Shown here: one piece after another, positions 53,049 to 60,370 of the stretch | Layout: the number at the start of each line of letters is the position of its first letter | Position numbering within the stretch: position 1 is the first letter of the stretch | Source: Victivallis sp. Marseille-Q1083 | Lineage (GTDB): Bacteria > Verrucomicrobiota > Lentisphaeria > Victivallales > Victivallaceae | Length of the DNA stretch: 64,000 nucleotides | Assembly (NCBI RefSeq): GCF_903645315.1 | Contig: NZ_CAHJXL010000001.1 | Coordinates: 620,001-684,000, forward strand | Direction: 5' to 3' | Made by a program: the position numbers and the translations under genes | Notes under the pieces: model-generated | Database searches by the model: none | The model's input: only the letters and a program-made list of their open reading frames with translations | Told to the model about the DNA's origin: nothing

Positions 53049-53738
53049 TCACTGCTCGGTCAACCGCACCCAGATATGCGCCGCTTCCTTGCTGCGCAAC
53101 GACAGGCTGCTGCCCATCACCCGCACCCGGAGCAAATCGCCGAAGGGAGCCCGCCCTTCCATCTGCAGCAACGTACCGCTGACCAAACCCAGATCGGCAA
53201 ATTTTTTCACGCCGCGCAAATTCTCCGCAACCCGCACGACGACCGCCTGGCGGCCCTCCGGCAATTGATCCAGCGAAATAAGCTTTTCCGCCGAATCGGC
53301 ACAGAGTTGCGGCATCGTCTGCTCCAGATACTGCCGCAGTTCGGCGCAATCCGGGCGGTCCCCGATCGCTTCGACCAAAGCGACGAAACGGGACATGACC
53401 TTCTCACTGACGACATGTTCGATCTTGCAGGCGGTGTCGTTGGCCTCTTCCGGCTCCAGCTTCAATATTTCACTGAAAAAACGCTTGAGCGCCGCGTGAC
53501 GATGCCGGATCACCGCAGCGGTTTCCGCCCCGAGCGCCGTCAATACCACCGGCGCGTGGGATTGATAGCGGATCAGGCCACGGGCCGAAAGCCCCTGCAA
53601 CGCATTGGTCACCGACGGCATCTTCACCCTGAGACGATCGGCGATGTCCTTGGTATGCGCATGACCGTTGGCGGCGATGATTTCGGAGATCGCCTCCAGA
53701 TAATCTTCCATGCTGCTTGAAATATCGATCTTTTCCAT
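53049..53738 (-). CDS. DtxR-family metalloregulator with C-terminal FeoA/SH3-like domain
   Basis: 229 residues from MEKIDISSSMEDYLEAISEI; six codons more are open upstream. The winged helix is HTKDIADRLRVKMPSVTNAL, and the dimer/metal domain contains the metal ligands in KIEHVVSEKV and the preceding Glu/Cys (EANDTACKIEH). The last 75 residues form a FeoA-like SH3 domain (GVKKFADLGLVSGTLLQM and LLRVRVMGSSLSLRSKEA). It senses Fe or Mn and should control feoB, 80 bases downstream. A possible promoter with TATTAT lies upstream near 53760. Confidence 0.92.
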   Translation of the reverse strand: MEKIDISSSMEDYLEAISEIIAANGHAHTKDIADRLRVKMPSVTNALQGLSARGLIRYQSHAPVVLTALGAETAAVIRHRHAALKRFFSEILKLEPEEANDTACKIEHVVSEKVMSRFVALVEAIGDRPDCAELRQYLEQTMPQLCADSAEKLISLDQLPEGRQAVVVRVAENLRGVKKFADLGLVSGTLLQMEGRAPFGDLLRVRVMGSSLSLRSKEAAHIWVRLTEQ

Positions 53739-53980
53739 CAATAGGCAACTTTCCATTTTTCAGATTGTATAATATATCCAGTGATTGTTCAAATGCAATC
53801 CGGCTTCTATTAGGGAGCGCTAACTTTCTTTCAAAAAAGTATGGTCCAACATTGTCGTCGCGTTCTCCAGTTCGTCTCCTATCGTTAAATTAATATTACT
53901 AATTATCGAGAAAATCCCATAATTCCCAGACAAAAATCCCTAAAAAGACAAAATTTATCATATTTTATTCACTATACAGG
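53739..53980. other. AT-rich intergenic control region
   Basis: Holds the probable promoter of the DtxR-type gene (minus strand, TATTAT-like box around 53768-53775) and AT-rich sequence. No gene seen. Confidence 0.4.
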
Positions 53981-54009
53981 TTGACTTTTAAAACAAACTG
54001 TGCTATACT
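53981..54009 (+). promoter_or_regulatory. Strong sigma-70-type promoter of the hairpin-array RNA
   Basis: TTGACT (53981-53986), 17-base spacer, TATACT (54004-54009). The expected transcription start is about 54016, 60 bases before the first hairpin. Confidence 0.75.
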
Positions 54010-54015
54010 AAAAAC

Positions 54016-54084
54016 ATGGGGACGATGGAGAGCAGGATGTTTGATGCAGCCGCTCAACCCGAAATGATCGAACCGGCCGGCTGA
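54016..54084 (+). CDS. Possible 22-residue leader peptide
   Basis: MGTMESRMFDAAAQPEMIEP plus AG, beginning at or next to the expected transcription start, so it would be nearly leaderless. Its TGA stop lies within the first GAGGAG loop. Low support; it could also be chance. Confidence 0.25.
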   Translation: MGTMESRMFDAAAQPEMIEPAG

Positions 54085-54345
54085 GGAGCGGCCAATCGGT
54101 CAGCAGAAGACCGTTCCGCCGGCAATTGAGGAGTATTCCGGCGGAATTGGTGGTTCAAACTTCGCAAAGAGGAGGCGCAAGTTTGAACGGGTCGGTTCGC
54201 CCGCCGGAAGAGGAGCGGCGGGCGAATTGCGGTGCAGCCGGCAAGAGGAGACCGGCTGCGCCAGCCGACCGGTCGGGCCGGAAGAGGAGCCGTCCCGGCC
54301 GGGAGGTGCCACCAAAAATTCGGGTTGAGAGGCTGCTGCTTTTTG
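54016..54345 (+). ncRNA. Tandem seven-hairpin RNA with GAGGAG loops
   Basis: Hairpins in order (5' arm/3' arm): 54075-54079/54089-54093; 54097-54101/54109-54113; 54114-54122/54138-54146 (9 bp); 54153-54162/54179-54188 (10 bp); 54196-54205/54217-54226 (10 bp); 54231-54241/54252-54262 (11 bp, one wobble); 54269-54277/54294-54302 (9 bp plus an inner CGG/CCG). Stems are all different yet pair, while the loops repeat: GCTGAGGAG, TGAGGAGT, AAAGAGGAG, GAAGAGGAG, CAAGAGGAGA, AAGAGGAG; the second hairpin has AGCAGAA. Linkers are 0-7 bases. Upstream a CAGGATG is found at 54033-54039. There is no terminator before the GntR gene at 54363, so it may be a leader, a processed small RNA, or both. GGA in loops is the signature of CsrA/RsmA-binding RNAs; the loops also look like Shine-Dalgarno sites. 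Confidence 0.65.
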
Positions 54346-54362
54346 GGAATAGGATTTAAATA

Positions 54363-55061
54363 ATGACTTACGATCCGAATGCACTGATTGCCGGCGATAT
54401 GACGTTGACCGGCCAGGTGGTCAACCGCCTGTTGGATTATATCAAAACGCACAACCTTGGAGTCGGCGACGAATTGCCGACCGAAGCCAGACTGGTGGAA
54501 ATGTGGCAGGTTTCCCGGGTGGCGTTGCGGGAAGCGTTCTGTTATTTGAAAGCGCTCGGGTTGGTCACCTCCCGGCGCGGCAGCGGCATCCGGGTCGCGG
54601 CACCCGATCTGGTCAACGTATTGGAGCGCCTGCTTCGTCATTTGACCCGCCCCGGCACCGCCGAACTGAACGAACTGTTCGAATTGCGGCGGATCCTGGA
54701 ACTGGGGTGCGTCGGCGATGCGGTGGAAAAAGCCAACGGAGCCCAACTCGACGCCATCGAACAGAACTGTTCGGCGTTCGAACAGCTTATCTGTGCCGAA
54801 CCGCTGGATTTCGACCGCATTGATGAGGCGGAAATCCGTTTTCATGCCGCGTTGATGGCGCCGGCCAATTGCCGGATGCTCAAAGTCATCGCCGCCGCCC
54901 TGGGGGAATTCTTCCGGCAACGGCATATTCTCGACGACGGCGCTTATGAACGCCAGCGGCTGGAAAAGATCAGCCGGGAACACCGCCTGATCGCGTCGGC
55001 CTATCAAATGCATTCGCCGGAATCGGCCTATTTCGCGCTGCGCCGTCATCTGAACTATTGA
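54363..55061 (+). CDS. GntR-family regulator (FadR/FCD subfamily)
   Basis: 232 residues. The N-terminal winged helix is LGVGDELPTEARLVEMWQVS (plus RVALREAFCYLKALGLV). The C-terminal FCD domain has the Arg/Asp/His features (ELFELRRILELGCVGDAV, DEAEIRFHAALMAPANCR, EHRLIASAYQMHSPESAYFA), which bind carboxylate ligands with a metal. The ribosome site is weak (AGGA nine bases upstream). It follows the hairpin array without a terminator, which could control its expression. The MATE transporter gene 157 bases downstream is a possible target. Confidence 0.9.
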   Translation: MTYDPNALIAGDMTLTGQVVNRLLDYIKTHNLGVGDELPTEARLVEMWQVSRVALREAFCYLKALGLVTSRRGSGIRVAAPDLVNVLERLLRHLTRPGTAELNELFELRRILELGCVGDAVEKANGAQLDAIEQNCSAFEQLICAEPLDFDRIDEAEIRFHAALMAPANCRMLKVIAAALGEFFRQRHILDDGAYERQRLEKISREHRLIASAYQMHSPESAYFALRRHLNY

Positions 55062-55120
55062 CGCGTCGGCCGGCATTCCGCCGATTTCTCAATAAAGCGC
55101 GAAAAAATCGTCCCGCCGAT

Positions 55121-55148
55121 TTGACAATGCCGGTCGGCATGCTAGAGT
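55121..55148 (+). promoter_or_regulatory. MATE-gene promoter with dyad in the spacer
   Basis: TTGACA (55121-55126), 16-base spacer, TAGAGT (55143-55148). The spacer contains ATGCCG-GT-CGGCAT (55127-55140), a perfect inverted repeat: a repressor bound there would block RNA polymerase. Confidence 0.55.
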
Positions 55149-55218
55149 ACAGCCTTTACAGTTCTTCGTTGCCTGTCGAGCTTGATTCGTTCTATCAATT
55201 ACTTGGAAAATCAGAAAA

Positions 55219-56685
55219 ATGTTCTCCCCCAAGACCCTCAAGGGGTATGTCAGTCGTCGTCATTTTCTGGAACCCGGCGGTTATCTGGAACTCTGGCGGG
55301 TCGCCTATCCGCTGATCATCATGAGCGCCAGCCTGACGGTCATGCAATTCGTCGACCGCATGTTTCTGGCCTGGCATTCGCCGGAAGATGTCGCGGCGGC
55401 CTTGCCGTCGGGCATCTTATATTTCACGCTGTTCAGTTTCTTCTCGGTGACGATCGGTTTCACTTCGGCGGTAGTCGCCCAATTGTACGGCGCCAAGGAG
55501 TATGTCTCCTGCGTCCGGGCCGCCTGGTCGGGATTTTACGTCGCCTTGGCGGCCGGCTTGTGGATCGCCCTCGTCAATCCGCTCATCGGCAACTTCTTCA
55601 TGGAGCACAGTATTCAGATCGATCCGGACATCATCGAACGGCAGAAGGAGTACTTCCGGGGGTTGCGGTTCAGCGGCGTATTCGTCTGTCTGAGCGCACC
55701 GCTGTTCGCCTTCTTTTCCGGACGCGGGAAAACATTGCCGATCGCGGTAATCAACGTCGCCAGTTGCATGGTCAACGTGCTGCTCGATTACATGTTCATC
55801 TTCGGCAAATTCGGCGCGCCGGCCTGGGGTATCTACGGCGCCGGCATTGCGACGACATTGTGTACGCTGTTCACCTTTCTGTGCGCGGTCGTCATCTTCT
55901 GCACCGTCGATCAGCAAACCTTCCCGACCCTGAGCTGCAAGAAACTGCATTGGGCTTACGTCCGGCGGCTGTTTGAATTCGGCACCCCGGCCGGAATGCA
56001 GGTATTCTTTGACGTCGGCGCCTTCACGCTGGTGGTCATGCTGATCGGCCGGCTTCCGGCCGACGCCCAGAGCGCCACGACGATCGCTTTGACCATCAAC
56101 AACATGTGTTTTGTTCCGCTGCTCGGCATGTCCGATGCCACGGCGATTGTCGTCGGCCAGTATATCGGCCGCAACCGCAAAGAGGTATCGCGGCGGACGA
56201 CCTACCGCGCTTTCCGCATGGCGACCTTGTACATGATCTGCGGCGGCATCATCTATCTGTCCATTCCGCATCTGCTGGCCGGAGTGTTCGCACCGGACAC
56301 CCCCAGCGAAAAAGTGAATTTCGATACGGTGGTGCACTATTGCCGGCTGATTCTCGCCTGTGCGGCATTTTACAACTTTTTCGATGCGATGAAATACATT
56401 TTCATGAGCGCATTGCGCGGCGCCGGCGATACCAAAGTCGTTTTCCTGATCAGCTTCTGCGGCGCCTGGGGCATCATGGTGCCGGGCATCCTGATCCTGA
56501 TCCTGTGGCTGAACGCCTCCGTGCTGACCGTCTGGCTGTTCCTGACCTTCTACATCATGCTGGAGGCCAGTTTCATCTGCTGGCGGTTCCGTTCCGGCAA
56601 GTGGCGGAATATCGAACTGGTCAAAAGCGAACGGCTGGTGCTTGAAACTCCGGTCGAAGAATATGTCCCGAACCGGACGATCTGA
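55219..56685 (+). CDS. MATE-family multidrug/metabolite efflux transporter
   Basis: 488 residues with about 12 membrane helices in two repeats. Typical segments: GGYLELWRVAYPLIIMSASL, MQFVDRMFLAWHSPEDVAAA, GASTVVAQ-like TSAVVAQLYGAKEY, ISLPAGMQVFFDVGA-like FGTPAGMQVFFDVGAFTL and MKYIFMSALRGAGDTK. It exports organic cations or natural products in exchange for Na+ or H+. Its promoter has an operator-like dyad. The preceding GntR gene may regulate it. Confidence 0.92.
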   Translation: MFSPKTLKGYVSRRHFLEPGGYLELWRVAYPLIIMSASLTVMQFVDRMFLAWHSPEDVAAALPSGILYFTLFSFFSVTIGFTSAVVAQLYGAKEYVSCVRAAWSGFYVALAAGLWIALVNPLIGNFFMEHSIQIDPDIIERQKEYFRGLRFSGVFVCLSAPLFAFFSGRGKTLPIAVINVASCMVNVLLDYMFIFGKFGAPAWGIYGAGIATTLCTLFTFLCAVVIFCTVDQQTFPTLSCKKLHWAYVRRLFEFGTPAGMQVFFDVGAFTLVVMLIGRLPADAQSATTIALTINNMCFVPLLGMSDATAIVVGQYIGRNRKEVSRRTTYRAFRMATLYMICGGIIYLSIPHLLAGVFAPDTPSEKVNFDTVVHYCRLILACAAFYNFFDAMKYIFMSALRGAGDTKVVFLISFCGAWGIMVPGILILILWLNASVLTVWLFLTFYIMLEASFICWRFRSGKWRNIELVKSERLVLETPVEEYVPNRTI

Positions 56686-56764
56686 TCCCTTTTAAACAGA
56701 TCAAAAAAAATAACAATATAATCGCTCCGGGCCGGACGCGGTCCAGCGGGCGGAACCAATTTCA

Positions 56765-56792
56765 GAAAGCGCCGGACATTCCCGGCGCTTTC
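56765..56792 (+). terminator. Terminator-like hairpin after the MATE gene
   Basis: GAAAGCGCCGG (56765-56775) pairs perfectly with CCGGCGCTTTC (56782-56792). The A-run before and T-run within the stem make it plausible in either direction; it is 80 bases past the stop. Confidence 0.6.
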
Positions 56793-56818
56793 CTCAAGCC
56801 CACCGGGCACTTGGCGAA

Positions 56819-57255
56819 CGTCACCGGTGGCGGTACGACAAGATTTCAGCGATGAGCTAAACTCGAGATGCCATCGTCGGGAGTATCATTGCTCCGGAAT
56901 TGTCGCCTTGAAATAACTGGCAGGATAAGTACTTAAATCTCAATCCGGAGCCATGCGAGACAAATCAAGCCATATTGCCCCAAAGCAGCGCTTTGGCTTC
57001 GAAAGAAAAAAACCGTCCGGCAACCGAATTTTTACAAGAAAAGCATACAAACGGCTGAACAAAGCGGCCGGGATCCCAGTCTAAGGCAATAGAATCTCCT
57101 CTCTTTCCCCTCTTCTGGGCCTTCTCCGATTCGGAGAAGGCCCTCTTGCTTTTATACTTTCTGAAATGAATCCGCTATCAGCAGACAATGACATTTCCGA
57201 CTACGGCATCTCGAGTTCAGCTCATCGCTGAAATCTTGTCGTACCGCCGGTGACG
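56819..57255. repeat. Imperfect 60-bp inverted repeat enclosing a terminator hairpin
   Basis: 56819-56880 is the reverse complement of 57197-57255 with one 3-base indel and about five substitutions (shared core CGACAAGATTTCAGCGATGA). The 316 bases between hold no gene but contain a perfect 11-bp hairpin (GGGCCTTCTCC 57117-57127, pairing with 57133-57143) followed by T-rich sequence. It may be a MITE-like element, the ends of a decayed insertion sequence, or two inverted copies of a small interspersed repeat. Confidence 0.6.
57117..57155 (+). terminator. Perfect 11-bp hairpin with T-rich tail
   Basis: GGGCCTTCTCC, loop GATTC, then the exact complement, followed by TCTTGCTTTTA. No gene upstream on this strand within 400 bases uses it, so its transcript is unknown. 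Confidence 0.6.
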
Positions 57256-57369
57256 CTCGACAATCACCCGGTATTGAAGTTAGCGCCGGTGTTCCGGAGA
57301 CTCTCCATCCGTAGCCTGATCCGCGGAGTATTGAAAGCATGGCGCAGGCTGGTGAAGTCCAATAAGCTC

Positions 57370-57573
57370 TCATCTCCTTTCTTCTGGTGTCCCAGCCGAC
57401 GCAATAATTTGCCGAAGTAAAGGCGCCGCTTGCAGCAGCAACGATCTGGCGAGTCCGCGATAGTGGTTCAGATAGCTCTTGAGAATTTTCTGCTGCGCCT
57501 CCGGACCTGACAGTAGAACTGGTTCTATTCTCTTGTAAATCAAATTGTTCAATATTTCGTCCCGGCAGACCAC
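57370..57573 (-). pseudogene. Gene remnant, function not recognised
   Basis: A 67-codon frame (MVCRDEILNNLIYKRIEPVL ...) that looks protein-like (helical, LARSLLLQAAPLLRQIIASA) but has no ribosome site. Similar-looking coding appears to continue in another frame towards 57260, as expected after a frameshift. Probably debris of an element between the MATE gene and the polysaccharide locus. Confidence 0.3.
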
Positions 57574-57643
57574 GCAAGAACCGTTTCTTATGGTCTTGAA
57601 ATTACTGCTTTATTTATTAGTAAATAAAATTCGGATTGCCATC

Positions 57644-57671
57644 TTGACAATCATTCAAGCGGCAGTATATT
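57644..57671 (+). promoter_or_regulatory. Promoter of the polysaccharide locus
   Basis: Perfect TTGACA (57644-57649), 16-base spacer, TATATT (57666-57671). It would give a leader of about 500 bases before the NusG-like gene. Confidence 0.65.
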
Positions 57672-57799
57672 AAATTTGATTTTTAGTAATTGAATCTGGA
57701 TAAAGTGAGAATGACAAGGCAAACCCAAACAGCAGATATAATTTTTACCGCAGGGCTGTTTTCGTTTTGGCATGTTTCGCAATTCAGGTCTTTCGGGAA

Positions 57800-57824
57800 G
57801 CTTGATAATGTAATTATCAAGCTC
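57800..57824. repeat. 11-bp perfect inverted repeat next to the microsatellite
   Basis: AGCTTGATAAT, spacer GTA, then ATTATCAAGCT. It ends ten bases before the GCAA tract and would form a stable hairpin in the leader RNA or serve as a protein site. Confidence 0.7.
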
Positions 57825-57832
57825 TCATTCTT

Positions 57833-57886
<54 letters not shown>

Positions 57887-58005
57887 GCAGATTTCGTGCC
57901 AGTTTTCTTGTCACGATTTTCTTTGCTCTTTTCAGCGGAACTCCGCTGTGCCCGGCAGGGCATTGTCGTTCTCTGATTTTAATAAAAACAAATATTACCA
58001 CTATT

Positions 58006-58050
58006 GTGTCGCAGGAGAAGTTTTTGCCTCTTCTGCGACACTTTATTTTT
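58006..58050 (+). terminator. Leader terminator/attenuator hairpin
   Basis: GTGTCGCAGGAGA (58006-58018) pairs with TCTTCTGCGACAC (58029-58041) with one wobble, and TTTATTTTTA follows. It lies between the locus promoter and the NusG-like gene, so transcription would need read-through to reach the operon. Confidence 0.65.
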
Positions 58051-58186
58051 ATACATTGGAACAGTTGCAAACTTCAGCATAACTGCTGAGGAGTGCGGCT
58101 GTTTTTTTTGTCTGGTTGACGGTGCTTTTGCTGGGTAAATCCCTAAAAAGCATCGCTTCGCGCTGCCCGGATGCAGGAATTCAGTT

Positions 58187-58744
58187 ATGAGTAATGCAGG
58201 ACACAATGGTGATGAGATACTGGCAATGCTCTGTCCGTATGAGAATACGCGGTGGATGTATTTCGTCTCCAGACCGCGCTGCGAAAAAAGACTTTACGAA
58301 GGGCTTCGAGAACAGGGAATCCCCGCTTATCTTCCGCTATTTGTCAAAACGACGGAATATTCCCATCGGGTTTACAAGCGCCAGGTTCCGATGTTTCCGG
58401 GCTATGTTTTTGCTTCCACGCGTTCGCAGGGATTTGATATTCAAAGAATCAACTCTGCATTGCTGAAAGTGAAATTTCTTCCTGAACCGCTGGCGGATAT
58501 CTTACTCAATGAACTTCGGCTCGTGCGGAAATTTGAAATTCTGGCGCAAGACCACAAACTGGCGGTCAAGCCGGAGATCGTAAAAGATACACCCGTATTG
58601 ATTCGACGCGGCGCTTTCAAAGGCGATTACGCTATTGTGGAAAAACGCAAAAATACAGAAACCATAATTGTCAATATTCAATCGGTGCAAATGTCGCTGC
58701 ACATTGAATTGCCTGTCGATTGGTGCGAAGTTGCCGGCAACTGA
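58187..58744 (+). CDS. NusG-like transcription antiterminator (UpxY/RfaH/LoaP type)
   Basis: 185 residues. The NGN domain is clear: WMYFVSRPRCEKRLYEGLRE, then LPLFVKTTEYSHRVYKRQVP and MFPGYVFASTR. The C-terminal KOW-like part is TPVLIRRGAFKGDYAIVEKR. Specialised NusG paralogues of this kind sit first in long polysaccharide operons and suppress termination there. It fits its position as first gene, with a hairpin terminator in its own leader. GC content is lower than in flanking regions. The start at 58187 has only a weak ribosome site. Confidence 0.9.
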   Translation: MSNAGHNGDEILAMLCPYENTRWMYFVSRPRCEKRLYEGLREQGIPAYLPLFVKTTEYSHRVYKRQVPMFPGYVFASTRSQGFDIQRINSALLKVKFLPEPLADILLNELRLVRKFEILAQDHKLAVKPEIVKDTPVLIRRGAFKGDYAIVEKRKNTETIIVNIQSVQMSLHIELPVDWCEVAGN

Positions 58745-58804
58745 TCGCATTGCGTCAACCATTAGCCGGCTGACACTGAAACGATTATTCGGGAAAGTTT
58801 ATCC

Positions 58805-59758
58805 ATGAGCAGAAAGTTTGAAATAAAAAAACTCGGTATGGTATTCGAAATGCCTGATAAGAGTAATAAAATTCTTGTCATCGGCTCAGACACCTATCTG
58901 GGGGCGCACTTTACGAAGTATTGGCTTGCAGCCGGCTACGAAGTATATGGATGTGGTCGTGCGACTAAGCTTGATGAAAGCTTATCCCGGGCAAAATATT
59001 TTACAGGGGATTACTCAACATGGCACTTCCCCATCTGCAACTATGATTGGATTTTACTCTGTCTGGATCCTCGTGACGGCCTGGACCTTCATTTGAAGAT
59101 ACTGGAATCGTTGTGCGATCATTTGGTAAACCAGGGGCTAAAATCCCATCTCTGCTATCCGTCCTCCTTTGCAGTTTGCGAGGGAAATTCCCAAAGACCG
59201 CTTGAGGAAAAAGCTTCCTTGACTCCCCACTCTGAATTGGAAATGACGATCGCGGCGGCGGAATTGTATCTGAGGATGCGTTCGTGCCGGGCGGATGGGA
59301 AATTATTGACCTATATTCTGCGGATGGGAGAGATTTACGGCGATGAATTCGGCTTTGATGATGCTCCCGGGCTGTTCAATTTCTACTTGCGAAATGCTGT
59401 TCGCGGCGATGAACTTCCCATGTATGGGTTAGGGTTGAAACGCAGAACTTTTACCCATATTGCCGACGCATGCAACTTTGCGATTCAATATATGAAACTT
59501 GATTTTCCTCCGAATACAATGAATGTTCCCGGTGAAAATATGAGAATCGTTGACTTCTTGATGGCGATTGCCTGTCATTATGAGGTTGAGACTCCTCTGG
59601 CAAGCCCTGATGAAAACAATGTCTATTGCAATCGTTTCGCGGGAAACCAGGTTCTCTCCAGAAAACTTGCGACCTCTTTGATCAATTACGAATTAAAGTA
59701 TGAATTTAAAGCGTGGCTGTCACAACAACCTCGTCCGCCGGCGGTTGCCCTGGGGTAA
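58805..59758 (+). CDS. Epimerase-like extended SDR protein lacking the Tyr-Lys pair
   Basis: 317 residues. The N-terminal Rossmann motif is KILVIGSDTYLGAHFTKYWL (GxxxxLG form), with a conserved CYPSSFAVCEG strand and later YILRMGEIYGDEFG and RRTFTHIADACNFAI, all typical of NAD-dependent sugar epimerases/dehydratases. At the place of the catalytic YxxxK the sequence is LEMTIAAAE, giving L and I instead of Tyr and Lys. It may be inactive, regulatory, or use another mechanism. It is second in the polysaccharide locus, and GC content is low, suggesting acquisition. Confidence 0.8.
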   Translation: MSRKFEIKKLGMVFEMPDKSNKILVIGSDTYLGAHFTKYWLAAGYEVYGCGRATKLDESLSRAKYFTGDYSTWHFPICNYDWILLCLDPRDGLDLHLKILESLCDHLVNQGLKSHLCYPSSFAVCEGNSQRPLEEKASLTPHSELEMTIAAAELYLRMRSCRADGKLLTYILRMGEIYGDEFGFDDAPGLFNFYLRNAVRGDELPMYGLGLKRRTFTHIADACNFAIQYMKLDFPPNTMNVPGENMRIVDFLMAIACHYEVETPLASPDENNVYCNRFAGNQVLSRKLATSLINYELKYEFKAWLSQQPRPPAVALG

Positions 59759-60370
59759 AAATGATTCTACCGCCTCCAAAATATCCGTATTTCAAGCATC
59801 GCGCAGGACTTTCGGGACAGGTTGTCGCTAGATTGGATGATATAACAACAAAAAGCGGGAAAATCGCACCGAACTGTCAGGTGTGAACCGTGATATCAAT
59901 GGCAGTAAGTAGAAGCTGATTGGTGAACTGCGTTTCATGAAGTCGGGGGAATGGGGGAATGTGCGCGTTCCCCCTGTTGGTTTTAAGTTGTCCGAGACCA
60001 CCAATCCACTGGTATTACATGACGAAAACAATTATGACTGTATTCAAGCGGTACTGTCATGCAAATCCCCTCAGCCATATACACAGGAACGAATACACGA
60101 AAGCAATCTCTCGTACGGCAACAGTTCGTTTATGTCGCAAGAACCGGAAATGCCGTCACAATCCAATTGACCATAACCGGCTTGGATTCTGTATGGTCGC
60201 TGCTGGCAATTGAAATTTGATGAAGAAATATCGGATCACCGGCTTTGACGTGAAGCCGGGTGAAGCCTGAAAAGGCGCAGCGAAGCTTGGAATATAGAAT
60301 GGATGCTTCCATCGGTCAAGCGATGCGCTTTTTGAATAGAAAATTACAGTTTTAAAAAGGGGAAAACAAG
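59759..60370. other. Gap in the polysaccharide locus with hairpins, no firm gene
   Basis: Contains perfect hairpins at 59953-59974 (GGGGGAA/TTCCCCC) and 60239-60259 (CCGGCTT/AAGCCGG), and a longer structure 60275-60333 (GCGCA/TGCGC outer stem, GAAGC/GCTTC inner) followed by five T, which may be a terminator or antiterminator target. Short open frames (such as 41 codons from 59761) have no family features. Possibly the remains of a deleted gene. Confidence 0.4.

Noticed and set aside
54114-54302. Hairpin array as a CRISPR array or integron attC sites
   Set aside because: Only the six-base loop is repeated while stems vary, units are about 38 bases and there are no cas or integrase genes or cassettes.
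54016-54345. Hairpin array as a T-box or metabolite riboswitch
   Set aside because: No T-box sequence, specifier loop or known aptamer core, and no terminator or sequestered ribosome site at the end. Repetition of one loop argues for multivalent binding.
54126-54359. 77-codon open frame running through the hairpin array
   Set aside because: Its translation is Arg/Pro-rich and changes register relative to each hairpin unit; the pattern is explained by the stems, not by protein coding.
59937-60213. Overlapping 77- and 84-codon frames in the polysaccharide locus gap
   Set aside because: Two frames with equal support and no motif; the region is better described by its hairpins.
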